Below are positions 15,285 to 24,078 of a stretch of DNA of 31,741 bases, piece after piece (position 1 is the first letter of the stretch; every line of letters starts with the position of its first letter). The stretch comes from an uncultured Oscillospiraceae bacterium (GTDB lineage Bacteria; Bacillota; Clostridia; Oscillospirales; Oscillospiraceae). The DNA lies in the NCBI GenBank assembly GCA_910588455.1, contig CAJUPG010000016.1:1-31741 (forward strand). The letters are read 5' to 3'. Below the pieces are notes generated by a model. The model was not told the origin of the DNA. It saw only the letters and a list, made by a program, of their open reading frames with translations, and did no database searches. Made by a program: the position numbers and the translations under genes.

Positions 15285-18113
15285 CTAATCCAGCCGGAAA
15301 TAATCCGGAGACACATAGCCCGTAGACACGCCGGCGCTGTCCGAGTAGAACAGAATCACATACCAGCCGCTGGCGTCCACCGCCTGCACAATGGCCTGCT
15401 GGCCGTTTTTCAAGCTGCCGATGGCCGGGTAGCTGGAGTCCGGTCCGGAGCGGACGTTCAGGCCCAGTTCCGCGTTCATCACCGTCCCCGTCAGGGAGGC
15501 CGGTTCACAGTACACCAGACAGCTGGCGGTCAGTTGGCCGCACCGGGCGGTCACAGTGACCGCCGTCTGTCCCCGCTGGGTGGACAGGTTGGCAAGCAGT
15601 CCTTTTTCCGTCACCAGCAGGGCCTGGGGATCGCTGGCGGTCCACTCCACCGGTCCGGAGGCCCCCTCCGGGGCCAGCAGGGCCTCCAGCTGGAAGCTCT
15701 CCCCGGAACGCAGGGTGAGCTCGGAGCGGTTCAGGGTCAGGGCCTCCGGGGCAATCCCCGGCGTCGTGGGGTCAGTGGGATTCGTTGGCTCTGTGGGCAC
15801 GGTGGGGGAGAGGGTCATGGCCTGATACAGCAGGGAGGCCATCTCCGCCCGGGTCAGGTCGTCCTTGGGCCGCAGGCTGTTCCCGGTCAGCATCCCCTGG
15901 TCCGCCAGGGTGGCCGCGAAGGGAGCCGCCCAGCTGGACAGCTGATCCCGGTCCTGGAACTGGTCCAGGGCGGACAGGGGGCCGTCGCCGCACTCCGTCC
16001 CCAGCAGGGTCAGGGCCCGGCGGAGGATCGTGAAGGTCTGCTCCCGGGTGATCTGGCTCTTGGGGCCGAACTCCGTGTCGGAGATGCCGGAGATAATGCC
16101 ATTGGTGTGGCCCCAGGCCACGGCCCTGGCGTAGTAGTCCATTGCGTTCACGTCCTGGAAGGGGGTGGCCGCCGGGGTCTCCGGCTGTCCCGCCGCCCGG
16201 TAGAGCATCAGCATGAAGTCCCCCCGGCGGATGGTGTGCTCCGCGCCGAACTCCGTGTCGGAGATACCGGAGACGATGCCCTGCTGATAGCAGAATTCCA
16301 CCGCCTCATAGGCCCAGTGGCCCGGAGGCACGTCGCTGTGGACGTTGCTCAGGGAAACGGGAATGCGCACCGTCTGGTGGAGCACCTGGGCCACCACGGC
16401 CCCGCTGGCTCCGGAGCTGTCCGAGGCGGTAAACAGGCCCTCCGGAGTGATGGTCCCCACGTCCCCCTCCACGCTCCAGGTGAGGGAGTTCAGGTCCCGC
16501 ATGGCCGTCCGGCCCCAGTAGGTTCCGGTGGCGGCCAGCTGCACACTGTCCCCGGGCTCCAGGTTCAGGGCGCTCAAAGCCGTGCCGGACCCGGACCGGG
16601 TGACGGTCAAATTGCTCAGCCCGCTCACCACATGGACCTGGGCGGTGCCCTGAAGGCCGGTGCCGGAGGTAATGGTAATGGTGTCGGTACCGGCGGACTG
16701 TCCGGCGGTGTAATGGCCGTTTTCAATCTGGCCCAGGCCGCTGGAGCTGAAGGTAATATCTCCCAGACTGGCGTTGACGGTGTTGCCGAACTCGTCCACC
16801 GCCACCACCTGGCCCAGATCCACCCCGGTGCCCACCAGGACCGCCGGCCCGTCATTTTTCAGGGCCAGGCGCTGGGGGGTGCGGCTGGCGGTTTTGGTCA
16901 CCAGCAGCAGGAAGGTGGCGCAGGCCCGGGCCTTGCCGTCGGAGGGCTTGTTTACCAGGGCCGTCCCGTCGGCCCCGGGCAGCAGCACGCTCATGGTGGT
17001 GGAGCCGCCGCCGTCCAGGTTCACCGCCCAGACACAGCCCTGGTCCCGCATCTCCCCGGCCAGATTGGCTTCGCTTACGCCGTTGGAGTAGCCGCTCTGG
17101 CGGCCGTCCGCCGCATAGAGCAGCAGGGTGCCGTCGGACTTCATCCCCAGGGCGGTCCGGGGCTGGCGGCCGTCCTTGATATAGGTCCAGTTGGAGGAGT
17201 CCTGAATGGCTCCGTCCCGGACCAGAATATCGCCGCAGCCGCTGGCCCATTGGGCGCTGGTCAGCCGCTCGTCGTCGCAGGAGGTGGTCAGGGTCACCGT
17301 ATCCCCCACCTGGAAGCTCTCATACACCCAGCCCAGGTCGGACTCCTCCCCTGCGGTGAGCACATACATATTTTTGCCGATCTCCACATCCTGGTTCCCG
17401 GTAAAGGTCTCCACCACCTCCAGGGTCAGGGTGCTGTTGACGGTAAGCTTGGAGCTGAGCTCCTCCCCGGTGAAGGGGTCGTACTGGGGGACCACCCGCA
17501 GCTTGACAAACCAGCCCTCCGCCCCCTTGGTGTGGGTGGACACGGTGGAAAACCCTTCATTGAACAGATACAGCCCGCCGCCGGCGTTCCGGCGCTTGTT
17601 GAAATGGGACAGGGAGGTCTGCGTATTGTCCCGCAGGTTGGTCAGGGTGATCCCCACGGTGGCCCGGCCAATGAGCTCCATCCGCCCGTTGGACACCGCC
17701 AGGATGGACTCCTGCTCCGGGCTGCACAGATACACCCCATCCTCAATGGCGATGCCCAGGGGGACGCCATAGGGGGAGAAAAAGTCGCTGTTGATGCCCC
17801 CCAGCACCTGATAGCCCATCTCCTGGGCCCGGGTGACCGCCTTGTTGATGGTGGCGGCTCCGTTGGTGGTGCCGGCGCTCTGGAGGAAGATAACCTCCAC
17901 AGGGCTTCCGGGGGCGCGCTCCAGGGCGAAGCTCTCCACCCGGCTGCCGGTATCCGACTCGTATACGGTATTGATGTAGTCCAAACCGTCGGCCAGGGTG
18001 CGCCGGGTTTTGATCTTGGGGGTGCCGGTGCTGGCAAAGACGGTGGGCAGGACCAGGGCCAGAGCCAGCAGCAGGGCCAGACCCCGGCGGGACAGGGAAT
18101 ACAATTTTTTCAT
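15285..18113 (-). CDS. Secreted NAGPA-like phosphodiester glycosidase with SLH and SH3 domains
   Basis: This 942-residue exported protein has a signal peptide (1-27, cleavage probably after VFA). Residues about 55-410 form a NAGPA/DUF2233 domain, with GGINSDFF (105-112), RQPRTALGM (316-324) and the hallmark NLDGGGSTTM (365-374). Domains of this family act on phosphodiester-linked sugars such as N-acetylglucosamine-1-phosphate; the bacterial substrate here is unknown, with teichoic-type wall polymers a guess. Two Ig-like segments follow (about 412-590). Three SLH repeats (591-640, 650-700, 715-766) should bind pyruvylated secondary wall polymer. A Pro/Thr linker (770-787), a BIG2-like domain (790-868) and an SH3b domain (878-942, LNVRSGPDSSYP) end the protein. 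The start has an AAGGAGTT site. The layout places it as a cell-wall surface enzyme. Confidence 0.9.
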   Translation of the reverse strand: MKKLYSLSRRGLALLLALALVLPTVFASTGTPKIKTRRTLADGLDYINTVYESDTGSRVESFALERAPGSPVEVIFLQSAGTTNGAATINKAVTRAQEMGYQVLGGINSDFFSPYGVPLGIAIEDGVYLCSPEQESILAVSNGRMELIGRATVGITLTNLRDNTQTSLSHFNKRRNAGGGLYLFNEGFSTVSTHTKGAEGWFVKLRVVPQYDPFTGEELSSKLTVNSTLTLEVVETFTGNQDVEIGKNMYVLTAGEESDLGWVYESFQVGDTVTLTTSCDDERLTSAQWASGCGDILVRDGAIQDSSNWTYIKDGRQPRTALGMKSDGTLLLYAADGRQSGYSNGVSEANLAGEMRDQGCVWAVNLDGGGSTTMSVLLPGADGTALVNKPSDGKARACATFLLLVTKTASRTPQRLALKNDGPAVLVGTGVDLGQVVAVDEFGNTVNASLGDITFSSSGLGQIENGHYTAGQSAGTDTITITSGTGLQGTAQVHVVSGLSNLTVTRSGSGTALSALNLEPGDSVQLAATGTYWGRTAMRDLNSLTWSVEGDVGTITPEGLFTASDSSGASGAVVAQVLHQTVRIPVSLSNVHSDVPPGHWAYEAVEFCYQQGIVSGISDTEFGAEHTIRRGDFMLMLYRAAGQPETPAATPFQDVNAMDYYARAVAWGHTNGIISGISDTEFGPKSQITREQTFTILRRALTLLGTECGDGPLSALDQFQDRDQLSSWAAPFAATLADQGMLTGNSLRPKDDLTRAEMASLLYQAMTLSPTVPTEPTNPTDPTTPGIAPEALTLNRSELTLRSGESFQLEALLAPEGASGPVEWTASDPQALLVTEKGLLANLSTQRGQTAVTVTARCGQLTASCLVYCEPASLTGTVMNAELGLNVRSGPDSSYPAIGSLKNGQQAIVQAVDASGWYVILFYSDSAGVSTGYVSPDYFRLD

Positions 18114-18147
18114 GGGAACTCCTTACAATCTCAATGCAAAATACGGA

Positions 18148-18180
18148 CAGCCAGCCAAAGGCCCTGCCTCTGGCTGGCTG
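18148..18180 (-). terminator. Probable terminator of the crotonase gene
   Basis: A 10-bp perfect stem, CAGCCAGCCA (18148-18157) with TGGCTGGCTG (18171-18180), lies 20 bases beyond the crotonase stop. Read leftward it is followed by TCCGTATTTTG, a weak T-tract, so some readthrough into the glycosidase gene is likely. Confidence 0.5.
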
Positions 18181-18199
18181 AGGGATTTTGTGGGGAAAT

Positions 18200-18976
18200 T
18201 CAGCGGTTTTTGAAGCCGGTGACCTTCTCCTTGTTGACGAAGGCGGTCATGGCGTCCTTCTGGTCCTCGGTGGAGAAGCACAGGGCGAAGGCCTCCGCCT
18301 CAAAGGCGGTGCCGGTGGCCATATCGGTCTGGAGGCCCCGGCGGATGGCGGCCTTGGACTCCCGGACGGCCACCTGGGCGTTGGCGGCGATGGCCTGGGC
18401 CAGCTCCATAGCCTTGTCCATCAGCTCCTCAGGGGGATATACGTGGCTGACAAGACCCATCTCCTGCGCCTGGGCGGCAGAAATGGTCTTGGCGGTCAAA
18501 ATCAGTTCCATGGCGTTGGAGGCGCCCACAATGCGGGCCAGCCGCTGGGTGCCGCCGAAGCCGGGGGTAATGCCCAGCCCCACCTCGGGCTGGCCGAACT
18601 TGGCCTTCTCGCTGGCCACCCGGATGTCACAGGACATGGCCAGCTCACAGCCGCCGCCCAGCGCGAAGCCGTTGACAGCGGCAATCACGGGCTTGGGGAA
18701 ATTTTCCAGCTTTAAGAATACCCCGTTTCCATACAGGCCAAACTTCTTGGCCTCCATGGGGGACAGGTCCTTCATCTGGGCGATATCGGCCCCGGCCACG
18801 AAGGAGCGGCCCGCGCCGGTTAGAATCAGCACCAGAAGGTCCTCCTGGGCCGCGGCCTGGTCCAGGGCGGCGTCCAGGTCCCGCAGGACCTGTTCATTGA
18901 GGGCGTTGAGGGCCTCGGGGCGGTTCATGGTGAGAACGCCGATGGAGCCCTTGGTCTCCAGGGTCACGAAAGACAT
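18200..18976 (-). CDS. crt: Enoyl-CoA hydratase / 3-hydroxybutyryl-CoA dehydratase (crotonase)
   Basis: A cytoplasmic crotonase of 258 residues, the usual length. It hydrates or dehydrates short-chain enoyl/3-hydroxyacyl-CoA, and in butyrate-forming Clostridia it is the Crt step. Both catalytic glutamates are present: Glu111 in GGGCELAM and Glu131 in FGQPEVGLGITPG. The oxyanion-hole segments SFVAGADI (58-65) and ALGGG (105-109) are also there. The ATG at 18976 is preferred to a TTG two codons upstream because it lies eight bases after GGAGG. Unlike in classical butyrate clusters, no thiolase, hbd, bcd or etf gene is adjacent, so the physiological substrate is unproven. Isoprenoid- or fatty-acid-type enoyl-CoA substrates remain possible. 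Confidence 0.9.
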   Translation of the reverse strand: MSFVTLETKGSIGVLTMNRPEALNALNEQVLRDLDAALDQAAAQEDLLVLILTGAGRSFVAGADIAQMKDLSPMEAKKFGLYGNGVFLKLENFPKPVIAAVNGFALGGGCELAMSCDIRVASEKAKFGQPEVGLGITPGFGGTQRLARIVGASNAMELILTAKTISAAQAQEMGLVSHVYPPEELMDKAMELAQAIAANAQVAVRESKAAIRRGLQTDMATGTAFEAEAFALCFSTEDQKDAMTAFVNKEKVTGFKNR

Positions 18977-19024
18977 ATGCAATTCCTCCTCAGAAAATTC
19001 AATGTAAAATGGTCACTTGCCTGT

Positions 19025-19053
19025 ATTATACATGATTACAGAGAAAAAGACAA
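19025..19053 (-). promoter_or_regulatory. Promoter of the crotonase gene
   Basis: On the minus strand TTGTCT (19053-19048), 17 bases, TATAAT (19030-19025). The start would be near 19018, about 40 bases before the ATG. Confidence 0.75.
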
Positions 19054-19069
19054 GGGTGAATAACCAGGT

Positions 19070-19102
19070 TTGTCCCCCTCATACAGTAGAGGCGGGGGAC
19101 AA
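19070..19102 (+). other. Hairpin in the leader of the flippase gene
   Basis: TTGTCCCCC (19070-19078) pairs perfectly with GGGGGACAA (19094-19102), loop of 15. It has no T-tract and lies 29 bases before the flippase start. It could be a leader stem or a dyad operator. I find no convincing plus-strand promoter nearby. Confidence 0.45.
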
Positions 19103-19130
19103 CAGCCGCCCCCGGAAAGGAGGGAGCGTT

Positions 19131-20633
19131 TTGCATCAAAAACAACTGTCCGCAGGAGGGAGCGCCCTGTTTTTAACCGGGCTGGGGGCCGTCTCCCATG
19201 TGCTGGCCTTCTGCTACCGGGTGGCCCTGTCCCGGATGGTGGGCGCGGAGGTGATGGGCCTGTACCAGCTGGTGATGCCCGTCTACTCCGTTCTGCTCTC
19301 CCTGACGGCGGTGGGGCTGACCGCCGCCGTGTCCAACCTGACCCCCCAGTATCTGGCCTTTCACAACCCCGCCGGGGTGCGCCAGACGGTTTCCACCTGC
19401 CTGCGGGCCTTTTTTCTGCTGCTGCTCCCCATCGGCCTCGTTGTCATTCTGGGGTATGACCCCATCTCCGTGTACATCCTGGGGGACGCCCGCACCCAGC
19501 TGGGGTTAGTCCTGCTGATTCCCTGTGCGGCCCTGACGGGGGTGGAAAACATCCACAAGCACTTCTTCTATGGCGGGGGCTATGTCCGCCCCCCGGCAGT
19601 GGTGGAGCTGCTGGAGCAGTTCATCCGGGCCGCCGCTGTACTGGGTCTGCTGTGGCTGTTTCTGCCCCAATATCCGGAGCGGACCGTGGGACTGATTGTA
19701 CTGGGGATGGTCTTATGTGAGGTTTTCTCCGCCGTCACCCTGGCTCTTTTGTTCCGCCGGAGGCTGGACCAGGGCGGCGGGCCCGGGGAATCCAAAGGGG
19801 TGCTGCGCCGGCGGATCGCCGCCATCGCCCTGCCGGTGGGACTGACCTCCCTGCTGGGCAACCTGATGGGGGCCGCCAACGCCACGCTGATCCCCCGCAA
19901 ACTGGTGGAGGGGGGCATGGACCGCAGCGCCGCCATCTCAGAGCTGGGGGTGGTTTGCGGCATGACCCTGCCCATGCTGGCCCTGCCCACGGTGTTTCTG
20001 GGGGCCCTGTCTCTGGTGATCGTCCCCCGGCTGTCCCGGGCCGCCGCCCTGGGCCAGTTTGCAGAAGTCCGGCGGCTGTCCTCCAGGGCCCTCTCCACGG
20101 TCTCCCTGCTTCTTCTGCCCGCCATGACCTTCCTTGTGGTTCTGGGCGGGGACATCGGAACGCTGCTGTTCCGGCAAAACGTGGGGGAATGGCTCTTCCC
20201 TCTGGCCGCAGCCACTGCCCTGAGCGGCTACCAGTCCACCCTCTGCTCCATCCTCAACGGCGCGGGGCGGCAGGGCTGGGTGGCGGGCGTGACCATTTTG
20301 TGCGACGGGGTGCAGCTGCTGTGCACCCTGGCGCTCATTCCCCGGATTGGCATGGGGGGCTTTGTGGCGGGGGCGGCGCTCTCCGCCCTGCTGGGGGCGG
20401 GGCTCACCCTCTGGCTGGCGGGCCGGGCTATTGGCTTAAAACCCCGAATTTTTCAGTGGCTCACCGCTCCGGCGCTGGCCTCGCTGCTCATGGGCCTGAA
20501 CTGCAACCTGCTGTTCCGGTATTTAAAAGATCAGGGGCTCTCCCCGCTGCCCGCGGGGATTGCCTGCCTGATCTTCGGACTGCTTCTCTATGGAGCCGCT
20601 CTCCAGGCTCAGGGAGTCTGGGAGAAGCGGTAG
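19131..20633 (+). CDS. spoVB: SpoVB/MurJ-type polysaccharide (lipid-linked) flippase
   Basis: A polytopic membrane protein of 500 residues in the MOP superfamily, with about 14 predicted helices. The N-terminal GLGAVSHVLAFCYRVALSRMVG segment (cut here) and the GLYQLVMPVYSVLLSLTAVG pattern are typical of the SpoVB branch, which is needed for spore cortex in Bacillus. Vegetative relatives flip other wall precursors. The start chosen is TTG at 19131, seven bases after AAGGAGG (19117-19123). The frame is open for 38 codons upstream, but that part crosses the leader hairpin and the divergent promoter. Its 3' end overlaps the converging galM gene by 25 bases, so the two cannot be terminated independently by a hairpin between them. 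A spore or wall role is inference. Confidence 0.85.
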   Translation: MHQKQLSAGGSALFLTGLGAVSHVLAFCYRVALSRMVGAEVMGLYQLVMPVYSVLLSLTAVGLTAAVSNLTPQYLAFHNPAGVRQTVSTCLRAFFLLLLPIGLVVILGYDPISVYILGDARTQLGLVLLIPCAALTGVENIHKHFFYGGGYVRPPAVVELLEQFIRAAAVLGLLWLFLPQYPERTVGLIVLGMVLCEVFSAVTLALLFRRRLDQGGGPGESKGVLRRRIAAIALPVGLTSLLGNLMGAANATLIPRKLVEGGMDRSAAISELGVVCGMTLPMLALPTVFLGALSLVIVPRLSRAAALGQFAEVRRLSSRALSTVSLLLLPAMTFLVVLGGDIGTLLFRQNVGEWLFPLAAATALSGYQSTLCSILNGAGRQGWVAGVTILCDGVQLLCTLALIPRIGMGGFVAGAALSALLGAGLTLWLAGRAIGLKPRIFQWLTAPALASLLMGLNCNLLFRYLKDQGLSPLPAGIACLIFGLLLYGAALQAQGVWEKR

Positions 20634-21601
20634 CGGGTGACGGTGCAAAGCTTCTGCCCCGCCGGAAGGAAGGGATTGGAGAATCCGTAGTGGTGCATTC
20701 CGTCGGGGAAGAGCTGTGTCTCCAGGCACACGGCGCTGCGCAGGCCCAGTTCCATCCCCCCCTTGCCCGTCCGGGCCCCCAGCATATTGGAGGTGTAAAC
20801 CTGCATTCCGGGCAGATCCGTCTCTACCGTCAGGACAATTCCCGTCTCCGGACAGCACAGCCGGGCGGCGGGGGAGCCGGCCAGCACGAAATTGTGGTCA
20901 TACTCGAAGGTCTCTCCGATGGTTTTTTCTTTCCGGAAGTCGAAGGGGGTGCCCTCCACCTCCAGCAGCCGCCCGGTGGGCATACAGTCCGCCGTTCCCT
21001 CCGCGTAGCGCTCCGCGCAGATCTGGAGGGTGTGGCCGGAAACGGTCCCCCGTCCGGCCAGATTGAAGTAGCTGTGGTTGGTCAGGTTCACCGGCGTATC
21101 CCGGTCGGCCTGGGCGTCATACTGGATTTGCAGGGTATTGTCCTCCGACAGCGTGAACCGTACCTGGATCTCCAGCGCGCCGGGATAACCCTCCTCCCCA
21201 TCGGGGGAGGTCCGGGAAAATACCAGCCCGTCCCCTTCGATTTTTCCCTGCCACAGCTGCTTGTCAAAGCCGCAGACGCCGCCGTGGAGGTGGTTTGCCC
21301 CGTCGTTTTTGGCCAGCCGGTACTCCTGGCCGTTCAGGAAGAAGGTCCCGCCGGCAATCCGGTTGGCAAACCGGCCGATGGTGGCACCCAGATAGCCGTC
21401 ATTGGCCTCATACTCCTCCAAGGTGTCGTAGCCCAGAACCACGTCCACCGGATTGCCGTCCCGGTCGGGGACGCACAGGGACTGGATGGTGGCGCCGTAG
21501 TCCAGAATCACGGCGCAGGCCCCGCCGGCGTTGGTCAGACGGTAGGCGGTAACCGGAGTCCCCCGCCTGGTGTGTCCAAAGAGTGCGGATGTGATGCTCA
21601 T
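20609..21601 (-). CDS. galM: Galactose mutarotase (aldose 1-epimerase)
   Basis: GalM interconverts the alpha and beta anomers of galactose and other aldoses in the cytoplasm. The 330 residues have the expected motifs: RFANRI (77-82), NHLHGG (103-108), NLTNHSYFNL with catalytic-acid His176 (172-181), and the catalytic base Glu294 in CLETQLFPD. The ATG at 21601 follows GGGAGG by nine bases. A TTG two codons upstream would be too close to that site. It is the last gene of a four-gene leftward unit and lies 21 bases after the AI-2E-family gene. No galactokinase or uridylyltransferase is nearby, so this copy may serve a general sugar-catabolic role. Confidence 0.95.
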   Translation of the reverse strand: MSITSALFGHTRRGTPVTAYRLTNAGGACAVILDYGATIQSLCVPDRDGNPVDVVLGYDTLEEYEANDGYLGATIGRFANRIAGGTFFLNGQEYRLAKNDGANHLHGGVCGFDKQLWQGKIEGDGLVFSRTSPDGEEGYPGALEIQVRFTLSEDNTLQIQYDAQADRDTPVNLTNHSYFNLAGRGTVSGHTLQICAERYAEGTADCMPTGRLLEVEGTPFDFRKEKTIGETFEYDHNFVLAGSPAARLCCPETGIVLTVETDLPGMQVYTSNMLGARTGKGGMELGLRSAVCLETQLFPDGMHHYGFSNPFLPAGQKLCTVTRYRFSQTP

Positions 21602-21622
21602 AACCAAAAACCTCCCGTTTTT

Positions 21623-22747
21623 TTAAGATGCTTTCTTTTTAGACGGCTTCAGCCGGGCCGCCACGTCCTCTTTTAACAGGGTGTACAGCACCGACGCGGT
21701 GGGCACGCTGAGCAGCACCCCCGGCAGGCCGAACAGTCCGCCCCCCAGGGTGACGGCGGTGAGCACCCAGATGCCAGGCAGGCCGATGGAGGTGCCCACC
21801 ACCCGGGGATAAATGACATTGCCCTCAATCTGCTGCAAAATCCCCAAAAACACCAGGAAAATAATGGCCCGCACCGGGGAGACCATCACCAGCAGGAAGG
21901 CGGACAGCCCCGCCCCCACATAGGCGCCCACCACGGGCACCAGGGCAGAGGTGCCCACAATAACCCCAATCAGGGGGGCGTAGTCCGCCTGGATGAAGAG
22001 CATCCCCAGGGCGCACAGGGCCCCCAAAATGCAGGCCTCCAGCAGCTGGCCGGACACAAAGCTGGTAAAGGTCCGGGCGGTGAGCTGGACCACCCGGGTA
22101 ACCGGGCCCACATACCGCTCCGGGGCGTAGGCCCGCAGCAGCCGGGCGCACTGGGCGGACAGCCTCTCCCGGCCGGCCAGCATATAGATGGAAAATACGA
22201 TGGACAGGGTCAGGGTCACCACCACGGAGATCACGCTGCTTGTGATGGCCATCACCTGGGACAGCGTGTCCGTCAGGGCGGTCATGGCCTTATCCAGAAC
22301 CGTACGCAGGTGGCTGCTCAGACCGGTGAAGTCGAAAGCCTCCTGGTCGAAGTAGGCCAGCAGATCGTTGACCAGATGCTGGAGGTTGGCGATATACCCC
22401 CCCAACCCCTCCGCGAACAGGGCGATGCTCTGGGCCACCTGGGGCAGCACCAGGGCGAACAGCACGCAGACGGCCGCAATCAGGGCCAGATAGGCGGTGG
22501 TCACCGCCAGGGGCCGGCTGAGCTTCGCGGCGGACTTTCGGGGCAGGATGTTCTGGTAGAACCGGTCAAAAAACAGGCAGGGCCGGCCCAGAACGAAGGC
22601 GATGGCGAAGCCCAGATAAAAGGGCTTCAGGGCCGCGAGAATCTGGCCCAGAAAGCCCCACAGCACATCGAATTTCAGCAGGGCCAGCACCAGAAAGACC
22701 GCATAGGTGATAATCAGCAAAATGGCATTCAGCAGACTTTTGTTCAT
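21623..22747 (-). CDS. AI-2E family (PerM/UPF0118) membrane permease
   Basis: A 374-residue integral membrane protein with two N-terminal helices, a pair near 70-95, an extracytoplasmic or membrane-proximal helical stretch (about 100-180) and four or five C-terminal helices. The C-terminal segment with GTSALVPVVGAYVGA and the QIEGNVIYPRVVG motif identifies the AI-2E transporter family. Family members have been linked to autoinducer-2 export and to Na+/H+ exchange, so the name does not fix the substrate. The start overlaps the MATE gene stop by four bases (ATGA), so the two are coupled. The tail is lysine-rich (LKPSKKKAS). Confidence 0.9.
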   Translation of the reverse strand: MNKSLLNAILLIITYAVFLVLALLKFDVLWGFLGQILAALKPFYLGFAIAFVLGRPCLFFDRFYQNILPRKSAAKLSRPLAVTTAYLALIAAVCVLFALVLPQVAQSIALFAEGLGGYIANLQHLVNDLLAYFDQEAFDFTGLSSHLRTVLDKAMTALTDTLSQVMAITSSVISVVVTLTLSIVFSIYMLAGRERLSAQCARLLRAYAPERYVGPVTRVVQLTARTFTSFVSGQLLEACILGALCALGMLFIQADYAPLIGVIVGTSALVPVVGAYVGAGLSAFLLVMVSPVRAIIFLVFLGILQQIEGNVIYPRVVGTSIGLPGIWVLTAVTLGGGLFGLPGVLLSVPTASVLYTLLKEDVAARLKPSKKKAS

Positions 22748-24078
22748 AAAAGCTCCCTCATTTTCTGGAGATAAATATGGCGGCACAGGGGCAGGGCCGC
22801 GCAGCAGGACAGGCCCTCCGCCAAAGGAAAGGCCAGCCACACCCACTCCGGGGCGAAGCAAACAAAGCAGTAGGCCATGGGCAGCAGCAGCACCAGCTGC
22901 CGCAGTACGGCGGTCATCAGGGCCAGCCGGCTCCTGCCCAGGGACTGGAACGCGGCGCAGCTGACAAAACAGCCCGCGGCGAAGGGGAAGTTCAGCCCCG
23001 CGATGCGCAGGGCTGCCAGGCCCAGGGTCATGCCGGCCCCCTCCGCCCGGAAGCCGTATTCCAGCAGGGGCGGCGCAATGAGAAACAGCAGCAGGCTCCC
23101 CGCCGCCGCCACGCCGCAGGCCATTTTCAGCCCGAAAACCAGCCCGTCCCGGACCCGCTGCCGGTTCCGGGCCCCGTAGTTGTAGCTCAGAATGGACACC
23201 AGGGCGTTGTTGATGCCGTTCACTGGCATAATCACAAAGGTCTGGACCTTGAAATAGACCCCCATAGCCCACACCGCCTCGGTGGCCCACAGATTCAGAA
23301 TCTGGTTCATCCCCAGGGTCATCACGCTGTTCAGCCCCTGCATCAGAGCGGCGGGGGCGGCAATGGCTAAAATCTCCCTCAAAACTTCGGTCCGGATCTG
23401 GAAGTGCTTTAACGTAATGGGCAGCTGCTCCCCCAGCCGGGAAATGAGAAACACGCCCACCAGTCCGCCGGTAATCTGCCCGATCACCGTGGCAATGGCC
23501 GCACCCCGCACCCCCATACCGAAGCCGAAAATCAGCACCGGGTCCAGAATCAGGTTGACCACCGCACCGGAGCCCTGGACAATCATAAAGCCCTTGGGGT
23601 TGCCGGTACACTGTAAAATCCGCTCACAGAAGAATTGCAGGCACTGGCCGAAGAACATACCGCAGCAGATGGTCAGATACTCCCGGCCCAGAGCGGCCAC
23701 CACCGGATCACTGGTGGACATACGGAAGAACGCTCCCGCCCCCAGCAGGCCGAAGGCCAGGAAAATCAAGGCGTTGACGGCGTAGAGAAACAGCCCGTGG
23801 TGGACCACGGTAACGGCGGCGGCCTTGTTCCCCTGGCCCAGCCGCTTGGACAGGGTAGCGTTGAACCCCACCCCCAGGCCCACGCAGCAGGCAATCATCA
23901 AAAGCTGCACCGGGTAGGCATAGGACAGGGCCAGAAATTCCTGATCCCCCACCTGGGCCACGCAGACGCTGTCCACCATGTTGTACAGGGCTGAAATCAG
24001 CATGGAGCACATGATGGGCAGGGACATGGTGACGACAACCCGCTTGACGGGCAGCGTACCCATAATATTATCCGCCAT
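22744..24078 (-). CDS. MATE-family multidrug/metabolite efflux protein
   Basis: A 444-residue protein with about 12 helices in the NorM/DinF/MepA superfamily. MATE proteins extrude cationic or organic compounds using Na+ or H+ gradients. Segments such as LPIMCSMLISALYNMVDSV, YAYPVQLLMIACCVGLGVG and NPKGFMIVQGSGAVVNLILDP (each cut to family pattern) are diagnostic. The ATG at 24078 gives a start that overlaps the dehydrogenase gene by 11 bases, with GGAG just upstream. The ATG at 24063 is an alternative that removes five residues. It shares the operon with an FMN dehydrogenase upstream and an AI-2E-family permease downstream. The pairing may reflect export of the oxo-acid product, but that is speculation. 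Confidence 0.9.
   Translation of the reverse strand: MADNIMGTLPVKRVVVTMSLPIMCSMLISALYNMVDSVCVAQVGDQEFLALSYAYPVQLLMIACCVGLGVGFNATLSKRLGQGNKAAAVTVVHHGLFLYAVNALIFLAFGLLGAGAFFRMSTSDPVVAALGREYLTICCGMFFGQCLQFFCERILQCTGNPKGFMIVQGSGAVVNLILDPVLIFGFGMGVRGAAIATVIGQITGGLVGVFLISRLGEQLPITLKHFQIRTEVLREILAIAAPAALMQGLNSVMTLGMNQILNLWATEAVWAMGVYFKVQTFVIMPVNGINNALVSILSYNYGARNRQRVRDGLVFGLKMACGVAAAGSLLLFLIAPPLLEYGFRAEGAGMTLGLAALRIAGLNFPFAAGCFVSCAAFQSLGRSRLALMTAVLRQLVLLLPMAYCFVCFAPEWVWLAFPLAEGLSCCAALPLCRHIYLQKMRELL

Noticed and set aside
15768..15800. Short tandem repeat in the glycosidase linker
   Set aside because: It encodes a Pro/Thr-rich linker (TEPTNPTDPTTP), an ordinary feature of secreted multidomain proteins.
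15534..19007. A 1157-codon plus-strand frame opposite the glycosidase and crotonase
   Set aside because: Its translation is Gly/His/Gln-rich nonsense, whereas the minus strand gives complete, motif-bearing proteins.
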